This document shows, in pieces, positions 1 to 10,643 of a stretch of 64,000 nt of DNA. Numbering within the stretch: the stretch's first letter is position 1; every line of letters begins with the position of its first letter. Origin of the DNA: Conchocele bisecta (lineage: Eukaryota > Mollusca > Bivalvia > Lucinida > Thyasiridae). Under the pieces are notes generated by a model. The model saw only the letters and a program-made list of their open reading frames with translations. It ran no database searches and had not been told where the DNA came from. The stretch is taken from NCBI GenBank assembly GCA_029237695.1, contig CM055274.1, forward strand, positions 17,225,505-17,289,504. Direction: 5' to 3'. Both the position numbers and the translations under genes were made by a program.

Positions 1-114
1 TTTTATTTACATTTTAACGTTTATGGTGGAATAATGATCTCATCAGTGCTGCAGTAATAGACGTACATTCACCACGGTTGCGGGTTCAAACCTAACTCTG
101 AGACTTATATTAGG

Positions 115-357
115 TTAACTCTTTGCATGCAGGCAGTGAAAATAACAGCCAACACATTAGCAGTATTTTTCTGATTTCTCTCTGTAAATATCTCGTGCAA
201 TTTCATTAGAATTGATTCCTTCTAGACTCAATTCTAATGAAATAACAGAACATATTCATGATATTTACATGGAGAAATAAAAGAAAATATAGTGAATTGC
301 CAGTGTTATTTTTTTAATATTTATAGCCGACAAGTTTCCCAGCATGCAAAGAGTTAA
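115..357. mobile_element. Family A hairpin element (A1), TTAA ends
   Basis: Ends read TTAACTCTTTGCATGC and, on the other side, GCATGCAAAGAGTTAA. The centre is an inverted repeat around CATTAGAATTGA facing TCAATTCTAATG. No coding capacity. The other copies are at 31358, 39330 (diverged) and 59711. TTAA plus short inverted ends fits a piggyBac-type MITE; this class is inferred from the ends only. Confidence 0.75.
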
Positions 358-412
358 TAATATGACATCTTAGCCATTACCGGTACCTATTACAAAATCA
401 CAGAACATTAAA

Positions 413-629
413 TGTGGCTGTGAAACGGACAAATGGGGCTTATGGGTTTTGTGACCAGTGTAGATCCAGATCAGCCTGCGCATCTGCACAGTCTGATCTG
501 GATCTGCACTGTTCACCATTCCATCTAGGAAATAACAAAGCAATACAGCTCGTTTTCAGACTACAGGAGTTTGTAATTTGTTCAGGAGCTACAAATCCGA
601 TAAGCCCCATTTCTCGAGTCACAGCCACG
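413..629. mobile_element. Family D element (D1)
   Basis: The inverted ends are TGTGGCTGTGA and TCACAGCCACG. Next to them are ACAAATGGGGCTTATGGGTT and, inverted, AAGCCCCATTTCTC. The core is the palindrome GTAGATCCAGATCAGCC...GCACAGTCTGATCTGGATCTGCAC shared by all D copies. It is short and non-coding; the small open frames through it arise from the repeat. Confidence 0.8.
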
Positions 630-1009
630 AATTATGATGCATAATTCTACAGCCAGAATTATTTTCATCTATCCCTGGATGGGTGGGGTACATTTAGTTA
701 TATCAGATATCTGAATAAACATCTAGATTCTTATAAACATGAGCAGATTATGATAAAACTTGGTTGGATCATGTAGCACATGCAGCCTGCAGAGATCGGC
801 CCCATCCAGCTGATGCAGCGTGTAAATTGACGCTGTTATCTGTCTCTCTAATAGCCAGATCCATCTATTTATTTACTGAGGTTACAGTTTCGCTTATCAG
901 GCAGGTTTCACAGGTAGGGAGCTGATCTAGATCATGCAGGTGATAATGTCATTCACAGGCACTTAGTCCCATCATGGGAAACGGATAATTGTAGCTCCAG
1001 CAAACAGGA
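630..1009. other. No recognisable feature
   Basis: Unique-looking AT-rich sequence. I see no coding motif, no hairpin of note and no member of the dispersed families. Confidence 0.6.
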
Positions 1010-1400
1010 GTCACTCTCCATGGTAGGTTTACACTTTCATAGTTGTACAGACTATGTCTTAACAAAGTGGGATACTAGTAATCTCAGCAAATACTGATGA
1101 ATTTTACTGTGTCATCTATCTTATATGTTCTGTACGTTTGCTAATGCAGATGTCTTTTACTACTTCATCTTTATCATGTATTCTCTCTATGTTCGCTAAT
1201 GTGGATGTCTTCTACTACATTATCTTTATTATATATTTTCTGTATCATATTAGGATACAGAAAATATAAAAGACAGATGAAGTAGTAAAAGGCATCTGTA
1301 CAATATGCTAATACAGAAATCACTCTAAGGGGTAGTTTTACACTTGTATTATGTTTATATTTGTACAGACTACTGGGGTATGTTGTGACAAAGAAAATTT
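1010..1400. repeat. Imperfect tandem and inverted repeat
   Basis: A segment beginning GTCACTCTCCATGGTAGG recurs diverged near 1315 (TCACTCTAAGGGGTAG), both followed by TTTACACTT and TTGTACAGACTA. Between them, AATGCAGATGTCTTTTACTA is partly complementary to TAGTAAAAGGCATCTGTAC, making a loose stem at 1143-1310. Probably a decayed hairpin element. Confidence 0.5.
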
Positions 1401-1440
1401 GTAGATTTTGAGATTTGTTTATCATTGAATAATCATTCAA

Positions 1441-1503
1441 ATCTATAGATTTTGATTTTTGTTTTCCATTGAAAATGGAAAACAAAAATCAAAATCTATA
1501 GAT
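1441..1503. repeat. Perfect 30-bp-arm palindrome
   Basis: Arms 1441-1470 and 1474-1503 are exact complements around a 3-base loop. The arm begins ATCTATAGATTTTGATTTTT and ends TTTTCCATT. No other copy is seen in the window. Confidence 0.9.
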
Positions 1504-1735
1504 CAATTGGGGTCATTACATTTCTTATCCTACAGTGATTAAGTATCTTTCATTGTACCTATAGTAACTAGTTCATGTAATAATTGTTTGACTATTACCT
1601 AAAACTCTCAGGACCAAACAATAAATTTGTTTTAGATCAAAACATAATAAGTGTACACCTGGAGAAAACAGCATGTTTGTATTTTTCTTTTGGTTCATTG
1701 TTATACAGTATAGCCCACTGACGAAGCAAGAAAAT

Positions 1736-1811
1736 ATACAATGGCACATCTCTAAGCCAGACACCCTGTGAGGTCCCCAGGGTGTCTGGCTTAGAGAGGT
1801 TCCATTGTAAT
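1736..1811. mobile_element. Family F hairpin (F1)
   Basis: A compact stem of about 70 bp: ATCTCTAAGCCAGACACCCT faces AGGGTGTCTGGCTTAGAGAG, with outer bases CAATGG and CCATTG. The other copies are at 8406, 19513, 30552, 46363 and 58314. No coding capacity. Confidence 0.8.
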
Positions 1812-1975
1812 TGAGGCAAATGAGCACTCCAAGAGATGTTTTTGAGCCCACCAAACATATACAGACATTACCAACAGAGATGTTTGGAAGTAAAAAGCCA
1901 TAAAAATTAAACACGTGTTCTCGGTGACCAATTTATAGGTCCTGCTAAAAGTTTGTACTTGTGCTGTGGTAAAAG

Positions 1976-2205
1976 AGAGAAGAAACCCAAACGAGACCAA
2001 TGAACCCATGTAAAAACGAATCCCAGACAAAGAAGAAAGCCAAACGAGACCAATGAAACCATGTAAAGAAAAAACCCAAACAAAGAAGTAACCCAAACCC
2101 ATGAACCCATAAAAGAAACCCATAGGCAAAAAGCCAAAGGAGACCCATGACCCCATGTAAAGAAGAATCCCAAAGGAGACCCATGAACCCATGTCAAGAA
2201 GAAAC
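1976..2205. repeat. Degenerate minisatellite, unit about 38-42 bp
   Basis: About six units of the form AGAAGAAACCCAAACGAGAC followed by CAATGAACCCATGTAAA. On the minus strand this gives repetitive open frames rich in GSWVSFG, which come from the repeat and show no sign of a real protein. Confidence 0.75.
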
Positions 2206-2452
2206 CACCAAGATACATCATGATAAACATACAGAGAGGGAACTGTTGATTGCCAATGACGAGTCCAATCTGGATTCCCATTACAAGCATGTCACTGCAA
2301 TATCTACATGTAAATGAATGTGTAGATAAACACTATTTACCCCTGGTGATAATAGAGTGATGAACAAGTAACACAAACAGCTGCAGAATTGTTTCCTTGT
2401 TTCTGAACCCCACAAAAATGTCTGATAAAACATGATTGCTGATAGAACCATC

Positions 2453-2667
2453 TTAACCCTTAGAATGCGGGAACCGAAAATAGTTGTCTGCTGCTGTGTC
2501 AGATTTTATCAATTCTCTCAGTAAAAACATGGTTTGTCAGCATTTTAGAATCATTTCCATTGGAAATGATTCTAAAGTGCTGTCAAACCGTGTTTTTTTA
2601 TAAGAAAAATGGAACATAAAAAATAAACAGCAGACGTCAACTTTTTATTCAGCATTGTAAGGGTTAA
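2453..2667. mobile_element. Family B hairpin element (B1), TTAA ends
   Basis: Left end TTAACCCTTAGAATGCGGGA, right end GCATTGTAAGGGTTAA. Subterminal GTCTGCTG faces CAGCAGACG. The central stem is ACATGGTTTGTCAGCATTTT then AGAATCATTTCC, with its complement across a TTGG turn. The right-hand TTAA is shared with the next B element. Typical B length is about 215-250 bp. Confidence 0.85.
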
Positions 2668-2776
2668 CCCTTAGAAGGTGGGAAATGAAAATTGTAGTTA
2701 TTATACCCACTTTTTTTGGGAAAAAATGGGTATATTGTTTTCGTCACGAGTGTCCGTCCGTCCGGGCACACATTAG

Positions 2777-2922
2777 GGTACTTATGTGGCTAGCCCCACA
2801 GGGTTATGGACTTACTAAAGGATAGGGTTGGTTACAATTAGCCACCTAAAAAATCCTTTTATGTGGCTAAAAATCGTTTTATGTGGCTAATATTTAACTT
2901 GTGATAAGCCACATAAGTATCC
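2777..2922. mobile_element. Small inverted-repeat insertion inside S
   Basis: Ends are GGTACTTATGTGGCT and AGCCACATAAGTATCC. The interior repeats TTTTATGTGGCTAA twice. It interrupts the CGTCCG-rich start of S, because CGTCCG repeats resume at about 2933. It is a third nesting level: this element in S in B2. Confidence 0.55.
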
Positions 2923-2971
2923 ATTTGTAAGAACGTCCGTATGTCCGTCCGTCCGTACGTCCGTCACGTTT

Positions 2972-3770
2972 CTTGTAACTTGAAAAACTTTTTCACCTTC
3001 ATACCTACGCGCCTGATATTTGGTATGTAGCTTCGTTATCATGTGCAAATGCGCAAAGTGAATTCAGATTTTTTATCCGACCCTCCATCATCGATTATCT
3101 CCCTCTTTCTGACTCAGAATTTCCCATTTTTTCCTTGTAACTCGAAAAACTTTTTCACCTTCATACCTACGCGCCTGATATTTGGTATGTAGCTTCGTTA
3201 TGATGTGCGGATGCGCAAAGTGAACTCGGGTTTTTGATCCAACCCTCCATCATGGATTATCTCCCCCTTTCGGACTCAGAATTTCCATACTTTTCCTTGT
3301 AACTCGAAAAACTTTTTCATCTTCATACCTACGCGCCTGATATTTGGTATGTAGCTTCGTTATGATGTGCGGATGCGCATAGTGAATTCGGATTTTTGAT
3401 CCGACCCTCCATCATGGATTATCTCCCCTTTTCGGACTCAGAATTTCCCTATTTTTCATTGTAAGTCGAAAAACTTTCTCACCTTAATACCTACATTTCT
3501 GATATTTGATATGTAGCTTCGTTATGATGCGCAAAGTGAATTCGGATTTTTGATCCGACCTTCCATCATGGATTATCTCCCCCTTTCGGACTTAGAATTT
3601 CACTATTTTTCCTCGTAGGTCGAAAAACTTTTTCACCTTAATACCTACGCGTCTGATATTTGGTTCGTAGCTTCGTTTTGATGTGCTGATGCGCAAAGTG
3701 AATTCAGATTTTTTATCCGACCCTCCATCATGGATTACCTCCCCCTTTCGGACTTAGCATTTGGGGAAAG
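2972..3770 (+). repeat. Tandem array, about five units of about 160 bp
   Basis: Units begin near 2972, 3134, 3296, 3458 and 3612, with spacings 162, 162, 162 and 154. Each runs CTTGTAACTCGAAAAACTTT, then CATACCTACGCGCCTGATAT, then GCGCAAAGTGAATTCGG and ATCATGGATTATCTCCCCCT. Units are roughly 85-95 percent alike by eye. Confidence 0.88.
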
Positions 3771-3876
3771 TGGGTATATTGCGATGGCGTGCCATCGACT
3801 TTTTCTAGTTTTATAATTTGTCTTCGTTCTCAATAAAAACATGGCTTGACAGCACTTCAGAATCATTTCCATTGGA

Positions 3877-4276
3877 TTCTATTACCTGATTACTGATACT
3901 GGAACATTCCAAATTAGGCAGGAAACTATAAATGTCATATATTTAGGGGTGGAAGATATTAATATAGTTTACAGAAGATATTTCAGGTTGTCGAAATCAA
4001 TTTCGGCAATACCTGTGGTAAGGCGGAAAAACCCATAGTCTATGGCCCATATGGTAATCACAAACTAAGGTCTCTGCAATTGGCTAATTCCATGTTTATT
4101 CCACCACTACTGATGTTCAAAATATACAGGTTTCCAGCTTACATGTACTTAGAATAGGATCATTTATCAATTAATCTTCAGATGTTTTTGTGTTTTGTTT
4201 ATTAATGTACATAATCAATGGCACCTGGGTAAATACATTCAGAGAAACACCTGACGAGATGGAACTGGGGGCAGGT
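3877..4276. other. No recognisable feature
   Basis: AT-rich sequence without a family match, apart from a small dyad TTGTCGAAATCAATTTCGGCAA near 3987-4008. Confidence 0.55.
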
Positions 4277-4505
4277 TTAACCCTTTCCATGTTTTGCGAT
4301 ATTTCGACTCATCCAAATCGAAAACATCTGAATAAAAGAATCAAATGCTGGGTCAAATGATGGTTAAATTATCTGATAGAGTAGAAAACATTGTGGGAAA
4401 AGGAGAAATTGCTTGTTACAAGCAATTTCTCCTTTTCCCACAATGTTTTCAAAAGACATCTTCTGCAGAGGCGTCAAAAGTCGTCTCTATCAGGGAAAGG
4501 GTTAA
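4277..4505. mobile_element. Family M hairpin element (M1), TTAA ends
   Basis: Ends are TTAACCCTTTCCATG and CAGGGAAAGGGTTAA. The core is a perfect 32-bp stem starting GAAAACATTGTGGGAAAAGG, with a TTA loop. Copy M2 at 57413 has the same 229-bp length and differs at only six positions by my alignment, so the family moved recently. Confidence 0.88.
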
Positions 4506-5237
4506 CCAATGGCAATGTATAGTCAGAATTAGTTTCCAGGTTTACATTATATATCAAGGTGTTAAAGGTTTTTTGTAGTTGTTTTTTTTGGTAACTCATA
4601 TTTCAGCACATTGGTTCCAAATGTGGTCACCGCCAAAAACCTTTGTCGATGTATAGTCATAGCTAAATACAGTACTTATTCTACCAATAGCCTCCAACCA
4701 CACACACAAGAGCATATATGCTGCTATCCATCATCATTTTGAGTAAATTATTGAGCTTCAGGTCTGTTGTATATACAACTGATACAGAACAGACTAGGTA
4801 CAACCAGCTGACAAGTGTATTGGATGATTGTTGATTATGGTTTATGTTGTGAGATAATGCAGTCATTCAACTTAATAGGTTAATAGGAGGTGAATTGCAA
4901 AGCATGCTCCTATAAATCCTGACCTGATGGCAGGTCATGATGCATAAAATTCTTCCAGAAATTACATGTGTGATTTAATGTATTTATTAGAAAATCATTG
5001 CAGAATAATTGTGGAGAATCTATTCAGGTTTAATCATGTTATTCAAGAGACACAGGTGACACTGTATGTCAAGTTTTATAGCATTAATCCGGTGACATAG
5101 ATACCAAAGTCGGACAATGCCTCTGATTATTATAATAGATCCAATTAGTGGCAAAAGTCATAAAATATTTAGAATTTCTAACTTCATGTGCTGATGACTT
5201 CTTGACTGTTGTAATTTTGCCACGCCTTATGTAGACT
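4506..5237. other. No recognisable feature
   Basis: About 730 bp with no coding motif and no family member visible. Confidence 0.55.
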
Positions 5238-5396
5238 AGATGGCCGCAGCCTGCATGTCGCGCCTAGTGGCGAGGCATGGACACTAAAAAAGAGATATAG
5301 TATAAGGAAAAACTTTAAACCAAAAAACTTAACCAAAAACTTTAACCGGACACACGTACGTACGTACGCCAAAGTGTCGACTATATCGCGCTTTCC
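5238..5396 (+). repeat. Family U repeat (U1)
   Basis: Starts GATGGCCGCAGCCTGCATGT and GCGCCTAGTGGCGAGG, passes AAAAACTTTAACCGGACACA and an ACGT tetramer run, and ends GTCGACTATATCGCGCT. Diverged copies are inside B7 (16807-16932) and G4 (48296-48398). Class unknown. Confidence 0.65.
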
Positions 5397-5527
5397 ACAA
5401 AAAGTGTCTGTCAATACGGCATAATGTGCTAAAAGGCCCAATTTCAGCATTTTCTCCCTTTAACCATTTGCTACATGCTAATAAATTGATCCAAAATTTA
5501 TAAATTTGTGCTCCTTATATTCTTTAT

Positions 5528-5627
5528 GATTCTAAAATGCTGCCAAACCATGTTTTTACTGAGAGAAAAGACAAAATATGAATTAACAGCAGACGACTAT
5601 TTTCGGTTCCCGCATTCTAAGGGTTAA
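5528..5627. mobile_element. Family B element, right half only (B3)
   Basis: Begins at the centre of the palindrome (GATTCTAAAATGCTGCCAAA) and runs to CCGCATTCTAAGGGTTAA. The left half is absent, so the copy is truncated exactly at the hairpin turn. Confidence 0.75.
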
Positions 5628-5898
5628 GCTAATATAACATAGCAAGGTCAATCCATATTCAAAATATTTGGATGATGCTCCATTGGTTAAATAACATCAC
5701 ATGACTGAATAATGACGCAACGTAAGCATGCCTGTGTGTTCTTTTCAAATCATGCAATATTTCCTCATTCTGCAGCTGAAAGATTGTCTGATAAATAGAC
5801 TACCAGGTTAGTGTCTGTTGATGTCAAGTTTATCAGACTCGACTGGTAAAAAAGGTAGGAATTCTAGGTTTCCTAGCCTGTCCCGATAGATTTGACAT

Positions 5899-6146
5899 AA
5901 ACCCTTACACCGCTATCTTAATTTTTTGTCGTCTGCTGTTTATTTTCTATTTTACATTTTTATCATCAAAAACATGCCCTGACAGCACTTTAGAATAATT
6001 TACAACATGCTTTGACAGCACTTCAGAATCATTTCCATAGGAAATGATTCTGAAGTGCTGTCAAACCATGTTTTTCTTGAGAAATAAGGCAAGATATAAA
6101 AGCAACAGCAGACGACAATTGTTGTGTGTAGCGGTCTAAGGGTTAA
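5899..6146. mobile_element. Family B element (B4), duplicated-arm subtype
   Basis: Left end ACCCTTACACCGCTATCTTA, right end GTGTAGCGGTCTAAGGGTTAA. The left arm is partly doubled: CTGACAGCACTTTAGAATAA, then CTTTGACAGCACTTCAGAAT. The right arm is single. The same doubled arm occurs at 20731 and 56916, and on the opposite side at 28307 and 62240, so it defines a subfamily. Confidence 0.82.
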
Positions 6147-6367
6147 AAGACACTAGCTTGGTATTCTCTATACACAGGCACATATTCTGGCTTAGGAACA
6201 TTGTCCCTAACATTAACACTTCTAGTAAAATGCTAAATTTCACAAATTGTATTTTTAACAAATTTGCAGATATGTGCGAGATTTTGGGATTTATAAAAGC
6301 TTCTGTTCCTGTATAATGTATAAACCAACAGAAAAGGGGGCTTACTGAATCGGTTGTATGCAGTCTA

Positions 6368-6547
6368 GCTTGTGACGAGCCGTCTCGTTAAGATCCGCAC
6401 TTTATGCAAGTAATTTTTATACTTTTTTTTAACAATTCACCTCCATGTCATAAATGGACTAGTCTGAAAATCATTTTGTGATCGTTGGATTGGTTGCAAA
6501 ATTAACATATTAAAATCCATTCCAGTTACTTAGGGATGAACTGGTTA
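6368..6547. mobile_element. Family C element (C1), left end lost
   Basis: Begins within the core (TGTGACGAGCCGTCTCG) and carries the C right half: GGACTAGTCTGAAAATCATT, TTGGATTGGTTGCAAAATTA, TCCATTCCAGTTACTTAGGG and a terminal TTAA. Confidence 0.75.
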
Positions 6548-6834
6548 ATAAAACGCAGGAGTGTCAACAGAGTGGTCATAACTAACATAAGCCCTGTTTC
6601 TCCAATCAAATATTGCATGAAATAGTGACCATTAGAGCCTATTTGTTAGACCAGTTTAATAGGTCAATTCCATTAGCAGGATGCCAGCTATCAATGTCCA
6701 TACACACAATGTGATTGAAAACTTAACTGAACAGAGGGTGTAAGAAAGTGATTAGATAAGTTTGACATTAAATACCCAGCCTTAGGGTGGGCTTGTTAAT
6801 ATCGATGGAATAAGATGGAATACGACAGGGGAGT

Positions 6835-7024
6835 TTAACCCTTAGAATGCGGGAACCGAAAATAGTCATCTGTTGATAATTCATATTTTGTCTTTTCTCT
6901 CAGTAAAAACATGGTTTGACAGCATTTTAGAATCATTTCCAAAAGCTCTGCCAAACCAAGTTTTTGACGAGAAAAATGGAAAAATATTCAGCAGACGACA
7001 CAAATAAATTCAGCATTGTAAGGG
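6835..7024. mobile_element. Family B element (B5)
   Basis: Starts TTAACCCTTAGAATGCGGGA and ends CAGCATTGTAAGGG without the final TTAA. Part of the right arm of the central stem is deleted (AGAATCATTTCC passes straight to AAAAGCTCTGCC). Confidence 0.78.
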
Positions 7025-7254
7025 CACCATATATACCGTTTGCAAACTGTGGAGATTATGTTGCCACAAGCAATAGGGATGATATATGTATAGCCTGAGC
7101 AGGGTTTACACGTTTTCCATACTGACAACTGTGGTATAATATACATGTATATCTAAAGAATCATTGCAGACTTAGAAGATTTAGTTGACCTTACTGAGAT
7201 GATAGGGTGGTTGACTTTCTCAAGTACTTGTTAGGAAATGCAATAAACTTCAAA

Positions 7255-7498
7255 TGTGTCTACCACTGGTGAACTGGGTCTTATGCGATTTGTAACCGAA
7301 GCGTAGTTCCTGAGCATATAGCACACTCCTGTTGTCTGATAATGATCGATATTGCTTGTTAGAAGCATCACTGGTGTTTCATTGATGGAATGGCGAACAG
7401 TGCAGATCCTGATCAGCCTGTGCATCCGCACAGGCTGATCTGGATCTACACTGGTTGCAAAACTCATAAGACCCATTCGTCCAGTCTCAGACACATTA
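7255..7498. mobile_element. Family D element (D2)
   Basis: Core AGATCCTGATCAGCCTGTGC faces GCACAGGCTGATCTGGATCT. Side blocks are ATTGCTTGTTAGAAGCATCA and CATTGATGGAATGGCGAACA. The outer ends are decayed. Overlapping small open frames on both strands come from the palindrome. Confidence 0.78.
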
Positions 7499-7675
7499 TG
7501 ACCAGGGGTGCCAATTTTACTGTGGGAAGGAAGTATTATTATGTATGTTCCCAGAGATTCCAGGACATAAACGTCCTTGAATGATATTCATTGCCAATTG
7601 CATGTTTAGATGGGATTGATTGATACAATGTGGTGTTATTGGCTCTCTGTTCAATAACAAAAACAATACTTTGAC

Positions 7676-7899
7676 TGTCGCTGTGACTGGAGAAATGGGG
7701 CTGCTGGCATGTGTGGAAAGTCTAAATAACTAGTTTATCTTCCTCTAGTGCACTCATGTTTGTCATAAGCAGGACAGGAGTTTCACTGACTGAATGGCGA
7801 TCAGTCTAGATACTGATCAGACTGAGCGGACGATCAGGCTCATCTGGATATACACTGTTCACAAACGCCACAAGCCCCATTTCTCGAATCACAGCCACA
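7676..7899. mobile_element. Family D element (D3)
   Basis: Left end CGCTGTGACTGGAGAAATGG, right end CATTTCTCGAATCACAGCCA. The core around 7815-7850 is diverged but still carries ATACTGATCAGACTG and CAGGCTCATCTGGAT. Confidence 0.72.
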
Positions 7900-7936
7900 A
7901 ATGACAATCAGCTAAGTCACTAGCAAATGATTACAA

Positions 7937-7980
7937 CAATTGATTGATTGACTGACTGACATGATTGATTGATTGAATGA
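7937..7980. repeat. Tetranucleotide microsatellite
   Basis: Interrupted run of TGAT and TGAC units (ATTGATTGATTGACTGACTG and onward to GATTGATTGAATGA). Confidence 0.8.
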
Positions 7981-8405
7981 AACCCCAAGCTTTTTTTTCC
8001 GGAGGCAAAAACATTTTTATCATTTAGTAATCATTGAAATACAGCAATGTATATATGAAGCCAAGAAAAATATGATGACACCAGCATCACTGTGACAACA
8101 ATACCCAAGCATTGACAGCCCCACATTACATTATAAACTGGACATCGTAATCAGAAAACAAACATGACCGTCGGACATACCATGCTCACCTTCTACAAAC
8201 AAAACCGTGATACGACACCGCAACCTTCTATCCTTTGCCTACCATCAATGGAATGGACAACTGTAGACCCTCTAAAACCTGGACATCAAAATGTTTTGTT
8301 TATGTTTAATATTGGCGACTTTCAATGTCATTATTTCGGATGTAAATGTGTGTTTGTGATTGCAAAGCAAATACATCTCTTGCATGGCTCATACACATGA
8401 CTTAT
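7981..8405. other. No recognisable feature
   Basis: Only short open frames without similarity that I can name, and no family member. Confidence 0.5.
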
Positions 8406-8475
8406 AGTGAAACACCTCTAAACCAGACACCCTGGGAAGTTCGCAGGGTGTCCGGTTTGGAGATGTTCCACTCTA
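8406..8475. mobile_element. Family F hairpin (F2)
   Basis: CCTCTAAACCAGACACCCTG faces CAGGGTGTCCGGTTTGGAGA, flanked by GTGAAAC and GTTCCAC. Confidence 0.8.
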
Positions 8476-8711
8476 CAAAGGTCGATTCATTTTGCTTCAT
8501 TGACAGAATGTACAATACATTGTTTAATAGTTCTTGGTTATAATGCTCAGTTTCAGTACTACCTTCAATCACTTGACAGTTTGAGGATACACTTTTTTTT
8601 ATGACAAATACTAGATTTGCTTTATTACTTATCAGAAGTACATGTATATGTAGTGACCACCGTGTCAACTGTTTCATTAAGACAGTTCAAATGAGTGTCA
8701 CAACATATATA

Positions 8712-10291
8712 CTGAGCAAAACTAGAAACGTCCCTCCATGTTTAAGGAAAGATTCATCATAAACCAAAAGGGTTACTTTTAAAAATCAAAATGGAAAAAC
8801 AAGTTCATTCATTTCTGTATCAAAGCCAATAAATTGCATTTGGATATCTTGTTAAATATTCGAGAGATAACCGGCCAAGGGCGCGGTAGGGGTCAAAATC
8901 AAAAATCACAAAAACTCAGAAATGTGTTACTTAATGTTTAGAGATGGAATTTCAATAAGTAATGTGGCAAATTCAGTAAATCTCGTTAGTACCGAGTGTG
9001 GCCACCATTTGCATGAATGCATGCAATGATCCTACGCCGCATCGACGTGACGTAACGCAATACCAGTGCGTTGGGCAAATTCCTCCATTCTCGTTGTAAC
9101 GCCCGTGTAAGATCGCGAACAATGTCAATCTGATGGTTAGCTCTGCTTTGGGCGGCCCAGCTCATCCCATATGTGCTCAATGGGATTGAGATCCGGGGAG
9201 ACCGCGGGCCATGGCATGACGTCGACGTTGTTTTGCTGTAAGTATTGAGTGGTGACCCTGGCTACGTGAGGGCGGGCATTGTCGTGCATCAATGTCACAC
9301 CAGGACCATGCTGACGGATAAATGGTAAGGCATGTGCATTTAGCACATCTGTAACATAACGTTGTGCATTGATGTTGCCCTGTACAACAACCAAATCTGT
9401 CTTCCGGTTTCCCATGATCCCACCCCAGACCATTACGCTCCCTCCCCCAAACCTGTTCTTCTCAACAATGCAACAATCGGTGAATCTTTCATTTTTACGC
9501 CTGTATACCCGTAATCTTCCGTCAGCATGACTAACTGTGAACCGAGATTCATCGGTGAACAAAACTCGGTTCCAGTCAGCCCTTCTCCAGTTCAGATGAC
9601 GTCGCGCCCATAACAGTCTGGCAGCACGGTGACGTTGGGTCATTATCTGACCAGTGTACGGGCGGCGTGCCCGGATTGGTTGGGCGTTACGACGTAACCG
9701 GTTGCGAATGGTCTGCCCTGAGACACCGTATCGCCTAGCAGTGACTGTGGCTGCCAATCGACGTTGACGTAAGTGCGTCAACGTAATGTAACGATCGGCT
9801 CTAGCCGTCCGTTACACGAGTCCTACCAGGTCGCTGCCGGTCGTGAACAGCCCCAGTCTGCTGGTACCATGGGCTGCAAGACGATCAATCGTCTTCCGAC
9901 AGCAACCAAACCGAGGCGCGACCGCCCTGGCGGCCATCCCACCGCAAGCATCCCAATTGCCTGATTTCGCTCGTTTTCGGAAAGCCGTGGCATATCGAAA
10001 ACAGTGAAAAATTAAAAAAGTTTTTTAATTTTCCGAATAGCCCCTATCGCATGAATGGTACGACATGAACTGAATCACCTTATCGATGACAAGTATAGCG
10101 TGCACGTGCAAAAAGTGGAAATCAACGTTCCGGTCACTGGCCGCTATGTAAACCGTGTGTATCGGCTAAACTCTACACGATCGTATTCTGAACATCGCCA
10201 CGGTTTAAAATACATGTACTTTGAACATGTGGTACATACATAGACAGAGCTACACCGGCTATAAAACAGGGACGTTTCTAGTTTTGTTGAG
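8712..10291 (-). mobile_element. Tc1/mariner-type DNA transposon, near full length
   Basis: The element is bounded by 24-bp terminal inverted repeats. The left end reads CTGAGCAAAACTAGAAACGT and continues CCCT. The right end, reverse-complemented, differs only at two bases near the tip (CTCAACAAAACTAG...). TA dinucleotides flank both ends (8710-8711 and 10292-10293), the usual Tc1/mariner target duplication. Length is about 1,580 bp. It contains one broken transposase gene on the minus strand. The ends are almost identical but the gene is decayed, so the copy is probably immobile unless helped in trans. Confidence 0.9.
8986..9993 (-). pseudogene. Tc1-type DD34E transposase, frameshifted
   Basis: DDE transposase that would bind the element's inverted repeats and cut and rejoin DNA. 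The longest intact block (9781 to 9137) holds a second helix-turn-helix (GVSGQTIRNRLRR), then FTDES (first Asp, block residue 77), GGGSVMVWGGI, HDNARPH (second Asp, 167) and SPDLNPIEHIWDELG (Glu, 202). Exactly 34 residues separate the second Asp from the Glu. The C-terminus (TRALQREWRNLPNALVLRYV, ending GGHTRY) continues in another frame to the stop at 8986. The N-terminus starts at 9993 (MPRLSENERNQAIGML) and its helix-turn-helix (KTIDRLAAHG) is out of frame. I count at least four frame breaks: near codon 17, near 9830, near 9800 and near 9150. All three catalytic residues survive, but no full protein can be made. Confidence 0.92.
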
Positions 10292-10643
10292 TATACATTG
10301 ATTAACAAATAAGAAAAATAAAATCTTTCAAAATTTTAATACACCTAAAAGCATATTCCGAAAGCAATAAGTTAGCCGCTACCATGCAACTGTCACTCCC
10401 ATTTCATTGTAGCCACAGCTTACACTTATAAACGAGCCATACATATACCAACCCACCTAAATTTGGCGCTAACCTCTACAGATGGGTGGCTGATAACCGC
10501 CATTCAATTTTAATCTAAACTTTCATCAGGGCAAACTGACCAAGCCCGAAATCAAATGAGTACATGTATAAAATATAAAAGTTGTATTGTTGATAAATGA
10601 AGCTGTGTTACCATTGTGACAATGGTAGTGTCAGCGTGTATAT

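Larger units (their letters stand above)
2698..3811 (+). mobile_element. Family S element with internal tandem repeats
   Basis: It starts with an imperfect hairpin, TATACCCACTTTTTTTGGG facing AATGGGTATA, then CGTCACGAGTGTCCGTCCGT. The end reads AAAGTGGGTATATTGCGATG, followed by the hairpin GATGGCGTGCCATC. Similar start and end motifs (TATACCCA / TGGGTATA) suggest a bounded unit. No open frame of note, and class unknown. It carries the tandem array at 2972-3770 and a smaller insertion at 2777-2922. Confidence 0.65.
2664..3876. mobile_element. Family B element (B2) split by an S element
   Basis: The left part is 2664-2697 (TTAACCCTTAGAAGGTGGGA). B sequence resumes at about 3812 (TCGTTCTCAATAAAAACATG, then GACAGCACTTCAGAATCATT) and stops at the centre of its palindrome. 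The 1.1-kb S element lies between these parts, so S arrived after B2. The right half of B2 is missing. Confidence 0.75.

Noticed and set aside
80..95. B-box-like GGGTTCAAACCT near the window start
   Set aside because: No A box or tRNA fold around it; a chance match is likely.
1791..2290. Three overlapping minus-strand open frames of 79-133 codons rich in GSWVSFG and FFFTW repeats
   Set aside because: They read through a 38-42 bp minisatellite and a flanking F hairpin in different frames. No signal of a real protein.
5350..5375. ACGT tetranucleotide run as a CpG-type promoter
   Set aside because: It is an internal part of family U, not associated with any gene start.
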